Source: Diadema setosum (Eukaryota; Echinodermata; Echinoidea; Diadematoida; Diadematidae). Taken from it: a DNA stretch of 64,000 nt. Below the pieces are notes generated by a model. That model was given only the letters and a program-made list of their open reading frames with translations. It was not told the origin of the DNA and made no database searches. Below are positions 52,234 through 63,209 of the stretch, one piece after another; positions within the stretch are counted from its first letter, which is position 1, and each line of letters starts with the position of its first letter. The stretch is from assembly GCA_033980235.1 (NCBI GenBank), contig CM067064.1:546501-610500 (forward strand), written 5' to 3'. Both the position numbers and the translations under genes were made by a program.

Positions 52234-54960
52234 TTATTTCTTTTCCTCAAATCTATCCTCTAAAATATTATTTTTTATTTCACGATATGTAGGCGGCTTT
52301 CCATATTCTCTACTTTTAAAAATCAAATATTTAACCAAAATTAAAATGTGATTTAACAACTGATGTTTTCCCCTATTATCCTCCTTCCACCCAAACAAAA
52401 TTTCTTCCCAAGTACAATTTTTAAATTCAACATTCTCTATCATTTCTTCAAATGATTCCCAGAGTAATTTCACCTGCTCACAAATATAAAATAAGTGTTT
52501 GTATGTTTCTTCTTCTTTTTCACAAAAAGAGCATAAATTACTTGCAGTAAAACCAAACCTGAAAAGATGGTGATTTGTATAAACAATACCATTCATCAGT
52601 TTAAACTGAAACTCTCTTAATCGGCTATTTAATGTACATTGTCTTGGCCTTAAAAATATATTTTGTATCTCCTTGACAGAAAGCCCATAATTTTGATTAA
52701 TTCTATCAAAAATCAATACTGCACTTTCTTTTTTCCTTAAGAAATTGCAAATACATTTGTTTTGATCATTGCTAATGGCGATTGCTTTCCCTCCTATAAT
52801 AAAATCAGTTTCCAAAATATCTTTTTCTTTTTCTTTCATATTTCTCCTCCAACCCATCGGTATATTTTCATAAATATATCTTAACAAAAAATATCTTTAA
52901 CTCCTAAACCTAAATCTCTAAAATATCTATCACATTTCAATTCACCATTATTTCCTGAAATATGTTTTAATCTATAAACTCCATTTTTATACATACTTTC
53001 ATCATATATACAACTTCTATTCAATCGTATATATTTATTATTAAATATTATAACATTACCACTATACAAACTACTACTAACATTACTTCTCATTTGTTTC
53101 GTTTGTACCCACACTTCTAATAAATCCCTATAAAATAATGGAGCTCTCACTTTCAACAGCGCTGGTAAATAATCACACAAAAATATAAATTCTCCTCCTA
53201 TATCTCTCGTAACAAAATTAAAATATTGCTTCCATTTCATATTTTCATCTTTATTAAGAAGTTTCTTAACCCACATAACTCGCTGTGCTTTAACTAAATC
53301 AACAAAATTCATCATTTTTAACCCACCTTGTCTATAATCTAAAAACAATATATTTTTTTTTAATTTTATCTCTTTTTCCTTTCCATATAAAATCAAAAAC
53401 CAATTTGTCTAAAGAATCAAAAACCCATCTAGGAACTGGAGTGAGAGAAGCTCGATATATAACTTTTGAATAAATATGTACTTTGAGTAATTGAATCTTT
53501 CCCATCAAAGTTAGATCTCTTTGTTTCCAGAAATTCAAAAGAACTTTTATCTTACTCAAAATCTCTTTATAATTCATATTTTCCTTCGTTCCTTCGTCTA
53601 AAGAAAAGAAAACCCCAAGTATCTTCACAAAATCAACTATTTCTCCAAAATTAGTATCTAATTTCAAATGCTGATATAATCCCAATCTTAATACTTTAGT
53701 CTTATCCATATTTACCTTTAATCCCGACATTTTTTAAAATTCTTCAAACACCATCTTTAACCTATAAATTGATTTCTCATTACGTATAAAAATAGTCATA
53801 TCATCTGCATATAAAACTAATTTAATTTCCTCCTCTCCAAACTTTATTCCTTGTACAGAATTATCCCTTCGTAATCTATGCGCCATTATTTCCATGCATA
53901 AAATAAATAAATAAGGAGACAGTGGGTCACCCTGTCGAACACCTCTCTCCACTTTAAAATAACCGGTAGAAACCCCCTCATTCAAAACACAACTCAAAGC
54001 ATTTGTATACAAAACTTGTACCCACTTTTGAAATGACGGGCCAAATCCAAAAGAACGCAAAACCTCCTGAAGAAATTGATGAGAAATAGAATCAAAAGCC
54101 TTTTCAAAATCTATAGCCAATAAAAACCCTGGTAAATTATAATGAGATGTATGAAATATCATATCATCTATGATTCGAATGGCTTCCCCAATATTTCTTC
54201 CCTCAATATAACCTACTTGATCTCCCAAAATAACTTCATTCAAAACTTCCTTTATCCGTTTAGCTAAAATCTTTGTTAAAATCTTATAATCTACATTAAG
54301 AAGAGATATCGGTCTATAATTCTTCAATAAAAAAGGATCTTTCCCATCCTTAGCAATTAACATAATTACTGCTTGCTTCTGTGAAGATGACATTTCCCCT
54401 AATTTGTATGCCTCATTTAAGGCTTCTCTTACTACTCCTCCAATCTCCGGCCAAAATATATTATAAAATTCAGTTGTCAGACCATCGTTTCCCGGTGATT
54501 TATTTAATTTTAATTCTTTTAATATCTCTATACACTCTTCATTACTTATCAAACCTTCACAATATTCTCGAGATTCCTCCTTTAATTTTGGTAAATCTTG
54601 AAAAAAACGTGCATTCCAGTCTTCTATATTCTTTGTATCTAATGTACTATACAATCTACTATAAAAATTCCCGATTTCTTCCACTATAATTTTTTCATCA
54701 CTACAAATAACACCCTCCGATATCTTCAATTTCTTAATAATACTTCCCTTTTTATTCCTTTGCATTAACTGATTAAAATATCGTGGATCCCTTTCTCCAC
54801 TTTCATACCACGAGGCTCGTGATCGAATCTTTATACCTTCATTTACATAATCATATGATTCTCTTAATTCCTTTTTTGTATTTTCCAGTCTTTCCAAAAT
54901 CTCTTCACTCATATCATTCACAAGCTTCTGTTCTAAATACCGTACTTCTTTTTCCAATCG
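52234..54960 (-). pseudogene. Tx1/L1-clade ORF2, reverse transcriptase and C-terminal part
   Basis: Segments in order on the minus strand: 54957-53734 (KLNKSPGNDGLTTEFYNIFW; LLKNYRPISLLNVDYKILTK; FLLAIDFEKAFDSISHQFL; RGVRQGDPLSPYLFILCMEI; LVLYADDMTIFIRN at 53800-53811). Then an in-frame TAA at 53734-53736, then the thumb SGLKVNMDKTKVLRLG. A frameshift in an A-run near 53350 follows, then YRQGGLKMMNFVDLVKAQRV. A second frameshift comes near 52885, and last a zinc knuckle LCSFCEKEEETYKHLFYICE. The YADD catalytic box is intact, but the gene is dead. Confidence 0.88.
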
Positions 54961-54965
54961 CTTTC

Positions 54966-57944
54966 TTAGCCGACAATCTAGATGAACTTAACATTGAGTT
55001 TAACAGCCACGATGAAGCGTGTCAACTTGCTCAATCGCCATACTTTACAGAAGCTACCCTTAGAGAATATTTACGAACGCTAGAACGAACTGAATTATTT
55101 TGTTTCCATTTGAATATAAGAAGTGCTAATCGAAACTTTGAAAAGCTTCGCCTATTTCTTGATAATATTGATTTGCCCATGTTGCCTATCATAGGCCTCT
55201 CTGAAACGTGGTCTGTTGAAACTCCAGCGTCAGGTCCAATTAATGTTCTTGATGGTTATGATATTGTCATTAACAACAGATCAAATAGACCAGGTGGTGG
55301 AGTAGCTATATATGTTCCCCGAATATATAATTACGCTATAAAGGAAGAACTGAAATATATGAATGATGTAATAGAATCATTATTTATTGAAATTTCTGTC
55401 TGTAAGGGCAAAAACATTCTGCTTGGAGTTATATACAGACCTCCTAAATCTAATTATGATGATTTTATGAATATTATGAACGATATTTGTCGAAACGGTG
55501 CATTCCACAATAAGGATTGCATCATCATGGGTGATTTCAATATAAATCTTTTGTCAAGCAGTAATGCTGCCTGTGATAACTTCCTTGATAACATTTTACA
55601 AGCCTCATTTCTGCCTCTTATTTCTAAACCAACAAGAATTACTGGTCATTCTGCTACTCTTATTGATAACATTTTTGCGAACCTAAAACCTTTTCCAAAA
55701 TCTGGCATAGTGGTGAGCGATATATCAGACCATTTTATGATATTTTGTCACCTTGATATTGGACCAAGGAGTCATAGTACAATTCGAAGGCATGTATTTC
55801 GTCGTAAATTCACCCCTGAAAATATCGCTCTCGTTCAAGAAAAACTTCAATCTGTGGACTGGTCAATTGTGTATGACGCAAATGAAAATATTGACCAAGC
55901 ATATGATAACTTTCTCTATCTTTTGAATAATTGCCTAGATGCATGCATTCCCTTAAGGAAATGTCGTACACAGGATTACAAACGAATCCCCAAGCAACCA
56001 TGGGTTTCCAAAACACTCTTACGCTCAATAAATCGCAAGAGTACTTTATATGTTAATTTTATCAAAAACCGTGACGAAACCTCTCGAATGAAATATATTT
56101 CGTACAAAAATATTCTTACCAATACACTCAGATTAGCTAAAAAACAATATTTTGCGGACCAATTGAGTCAATTCAAATGTGATATCAAGCACACTTGGAA
56201 AGTAATAAATACCGTTTTGAATAGAGGGAAGGCTGTAAATCCCATTTCTAAAGTTCAAGTTGATAATACTATCATTGAGGACAAGTCTGAAATTGCCGAG
56301 ATTTTTAACTCATACTTTTCAAAGATAGGTTCAAACTTAGCACAAACTATTACTCCAAGTGATAAATCATTTTACGAATTTCTTTCCTCACCAAACGACC
56401 ACTCAATTTTTTTCAAGCCAATTGACAGGCAAGAATTAATCAAAATTGTACTTCAGCTCAAAGCAAACAAAGCCCCTGGCTATGATGACATTGGCAATGT
56501 CCTTATCAAAGACATTATACATTGCATAGCAGATCCTTTATTGTTTTTATATAACCTTTCATTACAATCTGGTCAAGTACCATCTAAAATGAAACTCGCA
56601 AAGGTGACTCCAATATTTAAGAAAGGAGACAAATTATGTATCAGCAACTATCGCCCAATATCTTTGTTAACTTCGTTATCAAAAATCTTAGAGAAAATTG
56701 TTCATTCAAGGACAACTACCTTCCTTGAATCTCACAACATCATATCTGATTCCCAATTTGGCTTTATAGAAAAACATAACACTACTCATGCCATTCTAAG
56801 TTTAATAAATACCATATCAGCTTCAATCGAAAAATCCTGTCATACTATCGGTTTGTTCTTAGATTTTTCTAAAGCATTCGATACAATAAATCACGACATT
56901 CTGTTATACAAACTTGCGCACTATGGTATTAGAGGTAAGGCTCTGGAATGGTTCGAAAGTTATCTTTCTGGAAGAAAGCAATTTGTTACCATTGATGGAT
57001 ATAATTCGTCTACGGTACCAATCACGTGTGGTGTTCCCCAAGGAAGCCTTCTTGGTCCACTGCTATTCTCTATTTATGTAAATGATATTCGATGTTCTTC
57101 GAGTGTTCTCTCTTTTATCCTTTTTGCTGATGATTCAAACGTATTCTATACTCACAGTGATCCTAATAAGTTAGTAGAGGTTTTAAATGTTGAACTTGCA
57201 CATGTAACAAATTGGATAAAAGCAAATAAATTATCTTTAAATAAACAAAAAACCAATTACATGTTATTCAGTAACTCTGTTAAACAACTTCCTGACCAAG
57301 TGATATTTGATAATTCTGTTATTAAAGAAGTCAGGACTACAAAATTTCTCGGTATTACAATTGACAATAAGCTAACTTGGAATTGTCATATTGATAATAT
57401 TTGTAAGATAGTTTCAAGAAATATTGGTATCATTAATCACGTTAAACGGATTCTCCCCAAGTCAGTGCTTCTTATGTTATATTCAACTCTTATTCTTCCT
57501 TACCTTAATTATGGCGTAATGGCATGGGGAAATGCAATACAAACTAAAATGGACAGGGTGCTCCTCTTGCAGAAAAGAGCGATGCGTTTGATATGCAATA
57601 CCGCTTATAGATCACACACTGATGTTTTGTTTAAAGAAAACCGTATTCTTAAGATTACTGATTTATATCGTCTTCAGCTGGGTTGTTTTATGTACAATGT
57701 AGAAATTAACGCTACTCCTGCTGTATTTAAGGAAATGTTTCGAAAAAATAATGTTATACATAATTACTCAACAAGGTATGCGAATGATTATCATCTTCCT
57801 AAAAATAGAACCAGTTTTGCTAACAGAAATTTTATGTTTACTGGTCCTAAGCTTTGGAATTCCTTTGATCGTTCACTAAAACAAGCTCAGAGCTTGAATA
57901 GCTTTAAGTATAAGCTCAAAAATGTGTTTCTTGATAAGTATTAA
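54966..57944 (+). CDS. LINE ORF2: APE endonuclease and reverse transcriptase, intact over about 990 codons
   Basis: No stop or frameshift from the insertion point to TAA at 57942. The endonuclease: CFHLNIRSANRNFEKLRLFL, IIGLSETW, LLGVIYRPPKSNYDDF, CIIMGDFNINLL (catalytic GDFN) and SDISDHFMIF (SDH). The reverse transcriptase: KANKAPGYDDIGNVLIKDI, NYRPISLLTSLSKILEKIV, GLFLDFSKAFDTINHDILLY, CGVPQGSLLGPLLFSIYVND and FILFADDSNVF (FADD at 57123-57134). The C-terminus has LLLQKRAMRLI and GPKLWNSF. The FADD box and PQGS..GPLLF are CR1/L2/Jockey-group features. The native start Met and any N-terminal domain are missing, so it is probably a dead-on-arrival copy, but a recent one. Upstream codons back to 54783 belong to the antisense host LINE. 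Confidence 0.9.
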   Translation, partial: LADNLDELNIEFNSHDEACQLAQSPYFTEATLREYLRTLERTELFCFHLNIRSANRNFEKLRLFLDNIDLPMLPIIGLSETWSVETPASGPINVLDGYDIVINNRSNRPGGGVAIYVPRIYNYAIKEELKYMNDVIESLFIEISVCKGKNILLGVIYRPPKSNYDDFMNIMNDICRNGAFHNKDCIIMGDFNINLLSSSNAACDNFLDNILQASFLPLISKPTRITGHSATLIDNIFANLKPFPKSGIVVSDISDHFMIFCHLDIGPRSHSTIRRHVFRRKFTPENIALVQEKLQSVDWSIVYDANENIDQAYDNFLYLLNNCLDACIPLRKCRTQDYKRIPKQPWVSKTLLRSINRKSTLYVNFIKNRDETSRMKYISYKNILTNTLRLAKKQYFADQLSQFKCDIKHTWKVINTVLNRGKAVNPISKVQVDNTIIEDKSEIAEIFNSYFSKIGSNLAQTITPSDKSFYEFLSSPNDHSIFFKPIDRQELIKIVLQLKANKAPGYDDIGNVLIKDIIHCIADPLLFLYNLSLQSGQVPSKMKLAKVTPIFKKGDKLCISNYRPISLLTSLSKILEKIVHSRTTTFLESHNIISDSQFGFIEKHNTTHAILSLINTISASIEKSCHTIGLFLDFSKAFDTINHDILLYKLAHYGIRGKALEWFESYLSGRKQFVTIDGYNSSTVPITCGVPQGSLLGPLLFSIYVNDIRCSSSVLSFILFADDSNVFYTHSDPNKLVEVLNVELAHVTNWIKANKLSLNKQKTNYMLFSNSVKQLPDQVIFDNSVIKEVRTTKFLGITIDNKLTWNCHIDNICKIVSRNIGIINHVKRILPKSVLLMLYSTLILPYLNYGVMAWGNAIQTKMDRVLLLQKRAMRLICNTAYRSHTDVLFKENRILKITDLYRLQLGCFMYNVEINATPAVFKEMFRKNNVIHNYSTRYANDYHLPKNRTSFANRNFMFTGPKLWNSFDRSLKQAQSLNSFKYKLKNVFLDKY

Positions 57945-58242
57945 TAAACAGTTATATGGTAATTAAACGTATGTATATTTAAATCAATGTTTTCCAGAAG
58001 TACTTCATTAAGTATACTCGGAAGGTCATCTTCTGTTTCATTCATTATTCTAATGGTACACTGTATATAATGTACACTGTAAACACTTTATACATAAACT
58101 TGTGCTTTGTAACATATACATGACTTGTTTGTATATCCTTAGTACGGTTCATGTGCCCTTGTAAATAGTGTATATAATTATGGTGTTTTTGTTATATTTC
58201 ACTCAGCCTTATCTTTGATATCATTTTGTCTATAATCTGTAG

Positions 58243-58282
58243 GGGGACTACATTTAACAAGCAGTGCTTCTAAGTAGTCCCC
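58243..58282 (+). other. 3' UTR stem-loop of the LINE
   Basis: Nine-base stem GGGGACTAC/GTAGTCCCC with a loop of about 22 bases containing ACAAGCAGTGCTTCT. A similar hairpin is at 14184-14227. It is likely the recognition site for template RNA by the reverse transcriptase (inference from other LINEs). Confidence 0.55.
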
Positions 58283-58470
58283 TCCACATTTGTATATGGT
58301 GTTATTCTATCTCAGAATATCACTATATCTTGTATATACATGTAACATACTGTGTATAGTTTTGATATAATGTCCACTATGTGTTATACCCTGTATATTC
58401 TATCATATAATGTCCACCATGTGGAATATGAATAAATTTCATTTCAATTTCATTTCAATTTCAATTTCAA

Positions 58471-59045
58471 CATTCTCTTTTCTTTTGCCAAACTTTTAGA
58501 ACGTTTTTGTGTAAAACTAGGAATCTTCATCTTCATAAAATCCCATAACAATCTTTTATCTTGTATTTCCATACTTAATTCATTTTTTAATTTAATAATT
58601 TCCTTTTTCATCTCTAATACATATACCTGATTTTCACAAAGACTATTATTAAATTTCCAATATGATCCTCTTCTTTTTTCCCATCTATTTCCTGTTTTAT
58701 TATATAGATGCAAAAATATTGCATGATGATCCGGAGCAACAGATGGAATTATTTCACATGTTATACTTACTTCATCCAAACTTTCAGATATTATCCAATA
58801 ATCCAATCTACTTTGCATAAAAGGATTTTTTTTTTTGAGTATAAGTAAATTGCCTTTTCAAAGGATGCCTAATTCTCCAAATATCCAAATAATTATTTTC
58901 TGACATAAATTCCTCAACTACTTGATTAATTCTTTTTGGAGTCCTATCCACAGAATAACCAAAATAATCTAATCCAATATCCCTAATCATATTAAAATCA
59001 CCGCCTACTATCACCGGATACCCTTTCTTATTTATTTTAGCAAGA
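58471..59045 (-). pseudogene. Tx1/L1-clade ORF2, middle part (endonuclease C-terminus and linker)
   Basis: On the minus strand: KINKKGYPVIVGGDFNMIRD (catalytic GDFN), NNYLDIWRIRHPLKRQFTYT, a frameshift in a T-run at about 58829-58838, then SRLDYWIISESL and SVAPDHHAIFLHLYN (the SDH-like catalytic histidine region, here PDHHA). The linker ends KSLAKEKRM at the junction with the plus-strand LINE. It continues in sense with the piece starting at 54960. Confidence 0.85.
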
Positions 59046-59274
59046 GTTTTACGGCTTGTACCGAAAGGGTGGGTTGGGTGGTGGCGCGTCGCGTTAATGG
59101 GAACACTATACCCTTCGTCCAAAGCCCCCCCCCCCCCGGTTTTGCCGAAAGGGTGCGTTGGGAGCGTTGGATCGCGTCGCGTTGACTGGAACCCCACCCT
59201 TCGTCCAAAGCCCCCCCCCCCCCCCCCGGTTTTGCCGAAAGGGTGCGCTGGTACTTTTTCTCATGTAATATAAA

Positions 59275-60214
59275 GCCCAAGCTATTTTGACCCTTCCCAG
59301 GCCCAAGGGGGGGGGGGGGGGGCACATTGTGCCCCCTTATATAACTTTGTTATTGTTTGATGTTTCATAATAATGTTTCATAGTCTACATGACCGCATAC
59401 TTTAATTTTTTCAAGGTCACACATAGAGGGCGCTATTTGCCAAAATATAAAGAAATACATAGGAAATATGCTAAAAACATAATTTTTCTGTATGATTTCT
59501 TTATCCCAAGTTTGTCTTATCATAGACCAATATTTTTCATATTTGCCACATATGATCTGCAAGTCAAAGCTCATTATTTTTTATGGTTGAAATTTCTCAA
59601 GGTCACCACATGATAAAATAAAGAAATACATTAGGAGACCTGTGATGTATTGTTTGGGATAGGTACATGCATAGTTATCATATTTCATATTCCCATAATA
59701 TCGGAATTTAAGTTTGCAGATTGATAATGTGATAAACAAATGATATTAGAGGTATAACTTGGGTGAAGGAATCAAAATGACACAAGATAGAATGGCAATC
59801 TTTGGAAAATACTGTTATTTTCAAGTATCTCTATTATATCTATTGTTTTATGGCATTGTCACAGAAAAACAAAGGAAATAATAGGAAAAGCATTTCAGGG
59901 CCATAATTATTTCACATTTCGCTCCTTCAGCAAATTTCAGCCTAGAAACGCCCATTTTATACATTATAATATGGTTAATTGGAATTTGAACAGAAAAATA
60001 TGCAAAATCTGACTGACATGGTTGTCAGTTTATTGTTGCCATGGCAACCAGCAATATCATATATAGGTAAATTATATATCATAATATTCGGAATGAGATT
60101 TTAGGAAAAGTCACCAAATTTGGTTAAAACTGGATTAAGGGCGAAGCAGTGGCGAATGAAAATCTGGTAGGGGGCACAATGTGCCCCCCCCCCCCTTGGG
60201 CTTTATAGGGTTAA
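59275..60214. mobile_element. Inner element with GGGGGCACAATGTGCCCCC ends
   Basis: Within the 59053-60672 element, CCCAAGG-poly-G-GCACATTGTGCCCCC (59299-59335) is mirrored by GGGGGCACAATGTGCC-poly-C-TTGGG (60173-60200). The right edge ends TATAGGGTTAA. The interior has AAAGAAATACATAGGAAA words like those at 6826-6880 in the TTAA-flanked element. Possibly a TTAA-type MITE nested in the long-TIR element. Confidence 0.5.
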
Positions 60215-60458
60215 AAGACGAGTTTTGAATTTATATTTAACCAACTGATATCAAACAACAAATATCAATTAGACCAAACAGTAATTGGACGAAATGATGA
60301 CTTGACCAACTGGTTATTAGACCAACTGATATTAAACAGGCTATTAGACTAACTGGCTGTAGACCAAGTGGTAATAGAGTGTAAACCGATCCGGACGATA
60401 GCCTCTTTGAAATGGTTGTTTGAAGGTTAAATATAAATTCAAAACTCGTCTTTTAATA
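60208..60458. mobile_element. Small foldback nested in the long-TIR element
   Basis: GTTAAAAGACGAGTTTTGAA, then TTTATATTTAACC at 60210-60241, is mirrored by GGTTAAATATAAATTC, then AAAACTCGTCTTTTAA at 60425-60456. The centre is full of 'accaactgatatTaaac' and 'tagaccaactggt' words. Confidence 0.6.
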
Positions 60459-60673
60459 TTACATGAGAAAAAGTACCAACGCACCCTTTCGGCAAAACCG
60501 GGGGGGGGGGGGGGGGGCTTTGGACGAAGGGTGGGGTTCCAGTCAACGCGACGCGACCCAACGCTCCCAACGCACCCTTTCGGCAAAACCGGGGGGGGGG
60601 GGCTTTGGACGAAGGGTGGTGTTCCCATTAACGCGACGCGCCACCACCCAACCCACCCTTTCGGCACAAGCCG

Positions 60674-61027
60674 AGTTTTACAAACCTCTTTCCAAAATAT
60701 CAATTGATCACTTTCATAATTTCTTGTGGGAAAATAAACATTACCTAATACCAATCTGGTACCTTGTATCTTACAATCTATAAATATATATCTACCTTCA
60801 TTGTCTCGAAGAACCTGAAACACATCAATATCAACCTTTGGGGAGATTAACACAAGCACCCCTCTACTGTGATTAGAACCATGACTAAAATAACAGGGAC
60901 CTTCCCACATCGAACTCCATCTGTCCTCTATATCTCTGGTACTAAATGTTTCCTGTAAAAAAACAATATCTGCACCTTTATCTCTTTTCCCCCTGTCTCT
61001 AATTCCCTTTACATTAAGTGAATACAT
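60674..61027 (-). pseudogene. Tx1/L1-clade ORF2, endonuclease N-terminus
   Basis: Starting at ATG (61027, minus strand): YSLNVKGIRDRGKRDKGADI, VFLQETFSTRDIEDRW, CYFSHGSNHSRGVLVLI, GRYIFIDCKIQGTRLVLGNV and YFPTRNYESDQLIFWKEVC. This is the first half of an APE endonuclease, with the LQET metal-binding Glu present. It breaks at the 9-bp target duplication and resumes at 59045. Confidence 0.85.
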
Positions 61028-62300
61028 TTTAGCAATCTATAGAATCTTTTCCAGATTCATCTGTATTACTCATTATCAAAAATATCTGAAATATGTCTCA
61101 AAAACAAACCTAACCTCAGAAAAGTACGAAGTTGCCCGGAACCAGATGCCCACCTCTTAAAACCCACAGTAACAATAATCCAGAACATCTTTTCTTAACC
61201 CCACAGCCTTCTCCCCCACCTACCAAGCAATCAGTATTCAAAACTCAAGCATTGTACATATGACACATGAAATCTTAAACAAAATGACTCTTTGCAACCA
61301 ACATTGCCTTCAAGACGAGTTTAACATGTTCAAATATAACATCGATCTTCATTTGCATGTAGAAGCTCCCTAAGGCCTTCACCAATTCCTTCGCGCTAAA
61401 ATTGATAATGTACATTGCACCATAATGGCTGACAAACTAATAACCCTCACTCACAAACGAAGAGAAAGCGAGAAAAAAAAACACACCTGTCTGTTCTCAT
61501 TGTGACATCATCTTAGGCAGAATATAAGCTGGTACATTCCTTCCCCGTAGAACGCCGCAAAGCGACTGAAACGGAGAAGAGATAAGAAAAAATGGCATCC
61601 CTAACCCCACACTCCTCGGAAAACACCCCCGACCAGCCCTGTGAATACTCAGACGAGTGGCCGCGGGCCTTCTGAGCCGCGCTCCCCAATCTCCCATGCA
61701 CGCCATACCTGAAACTCGGAAAAAATGCCGCCTTTAGTCAATACAGATAAAACACATTCCTAAATCAAAATACATCAAAATCAGACACTTGTTTCTATTT
61801 TTATCTTAAAACAAGTCCTACATTTACAGAGCAAATACAAAAAAGAAAAAGAAATCTTATTATAACTTTTGTATTTAAATGCATGAGAAACCGTGGGGGC
61901 GCGACCCACCAAACCCGCCCATCTAAACACCAAACATGGCCGGCCTATAGAAGTGTCCCCCGAAAACCGTGAAGCCTCCGAACCCCACAATCCTTCCACC
62001 CTCTACTCGGCCCCTCCCACACCACTCCACAGGGGACCTCCCTCTCCTTCTCATATGGATTTGCAAAACTGGAGAAGACTCCTTTTCAAGGACAAATCAC
62101 TGTGTACTGACTACAATGTGAAAAATCCCCGAATAACCATATTTCAGCCATTAAACATCCTGATTAGCATATACATACATGTATCAACCTGGTCACGACA
62201 ACATGCTTTATCAGAATCTTTCTTATCCTTATTCTATAATTGATGGTGATTCTTTTTTTCACTTCAACACTAGGGGGAAAATACTTTTTTCCATAGCAAA
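61028..62300 (-). other. Probable 5' UTR/leader of the Tx1-type LINE, no ORF1 recognised
   Basis: In the minus sense, a GC-rich stretch (61880-62050, with GGCCGGCCATG) is followed by sequence without a long frame. It could be the promoter and leader of the LINE. An intact ORF1 is not visible, so this copy may be truncated or the boundary may lie closer to 61027. Confidence 0.3.
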
Positions 62301-63209
62301 CTTTCATAAGAGGTCATGGTATAAAACAGTATAAACAAAGTGTATCCATCTGATGTCCTTTCTAAATTTCAAATCATCTTGTATAGATGTAAGTTTGTAT
62401 CGCAAAAAAAAAAAAATACATGTGTACTAGTGTGACGGAGAACCGTGATGTGCCTTGGTGAAACCAGGGTGGGGTGTAATAAAAGTGTCCATTCGGGACA
62501 TGAGAGTTGGAGTTGGCAAACATGGCGTGAACAGTTGCAGTCATTCGGTGCTGATCCAAGAATGTTTTGTCGGTGTATGACAGATGTTATGTCGGTGCTG
62601 ACGGGTGTTCTGTTGGTGCATGACATGTGGGGAACATGTCCGGGAAATGAACATACAAACAAGCTGTCTTTTGGTAGTATTTCGGTGTTTTGTACATCGT
62701 TGTAATGATTGATGCCCGTTGGAGGTACAGTATGTGTAGTGTTCGCACTCATGTGAGATGTGTACACAGAGTAGCGAACGTACTGTTCGTAGCGGTATTG
62801 TATACTGCGTGACATTGCATGGTACCATGTGTAATGGGGCTGCGTTAGCAGTGGTTGTGAATGGAAGTGCGATTCGCGAAGCGATGCGATGAGTATGTTT
62901 TGCGCACTTGTACTGGTCTTCTCGCTAGCTGAATACCAGGGTTGCAGCATTGATTGCTGGAAAGGAAGGGTACGTATTATCGTTTCCTTTATGTCGTTTT
63001 ATCAGATTAGTGTGTCACTTTCTGGTAATTTGGATTAGCATCGTTAGATGTGGCTTTACGAGGAAATTGGCCTCGAGATATACGAGTGTTTGTCAGGTCT
63101 GAATTGTTTAGACTATTCTCGTAGTTCGGTACGCAGTGGAGTGTACTGTGGAAGTTGCGTTAGCGACATAGTCTTGAAATCTAGTCGGAAAGCTAGATGT
63201 GAATAAATC
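62301..63209 (+). other. Leader/LTR region before the gag gene
   Basis: No long frame on the plus strand. It probably holds the 5' LTR and leader of the retrotransposon that begins coding at 63210. A candidate LTR start TGTGACGGAGAACCGTG lies at about 62432, but I could not identify a matching LTR end or primer-binding site. Confidence 0.3.

Larger units (their letters stand above)
54962..58478 (+). mobile_element. CR1/L2/Jockey-group LINE, 5'-truncated, inserted in the Tx1-type LINE
   Basis: The plus strand carries an uninterrupted ORF2, a stop at 57942-57944, a 3' UTR with a hairpin at 58243-58282 (GGGGACTAC/GTAGTCCCC), and an AATAAATTTCATTTCAATTT tail made of ATTTC/ATTTCA units (58432-58470). 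Both flanks are minus-strand Tx1 ORF2 sequence, so the insertion is nested and younger. The 5' end is truncated just before the endonuclease. Confidence 0.85.
59053..60672. mobile_element. Long-TIR DNA element inserted in the Tx1-type LINE, 9-bp target duplication
   Basis: GAGTTTTAC occurs at 59044-59052 and at 60673-60681, directly flanking ends GGCTTGTACCGAAAGGGT and ACCCTTTCGGCACAAGCC. The terminal inverted repeats run for about 220-240 bases on each side and contain two units of GGGTGCGTTGG..CGCGTCGCGTTGA..poly-C-GGTTTTGCC. A 9-bp duplication with long TIRs is typical of Mutator-like elements. There is no transposase inside. Removing it with one duplication rejoins the LINE frame. Confidence 0.75.
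51671..61027 (-). mobile_element. Tx1/L1-clade LINE, minus strand, interrupted by two insertions
   Basis: The minus strand contains, from 61027 downward, an APE endonuclease start, a reverse transcriptase, a CCHC zinc knuckle (about 52490-52555), a stop at 52234, and a 3' UTR ending AATAAAAGATTATGG-(A)8 at 51671. The order and motifs match the L1/Tx1 group, not the CR1 group. It is split at 60673-59044 by an inverted-repeat element and at about 58471-54962 by another LINE. Net length without inserts is about 4.2 kb; a 5' UTR/ORF1 may extend beyond 61027. Confidence 0.85.

Noticed and set aside
54381..54689. Plus-strand frame inside 53734-54957
   Set aside because: Antisense shadow of the reverse transcriptase on the minus strand.
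54783..54965. N-terminal 61 codons in frame with the plus-strand LINE ORF2
   Set aside because: They are antisense Tx1-type LINE sequence in front of the insertion point, not part of the younger LINE protein.
59032..59325. Gly/Pro-rich frames in the poly-C/G arms (also 60420-60783)
   Set aside because: They arise from inverted terminal repeats with poly-C/G; the same words translate differently in each frame.
62369..62950. Minus-strand open frame of 193 codons
   Set aside because: No domain was recognised and it lies antisense in the leader/LTR region of the gag-bearing element. His/Thr-rich composition reflects CAT/ACA words.
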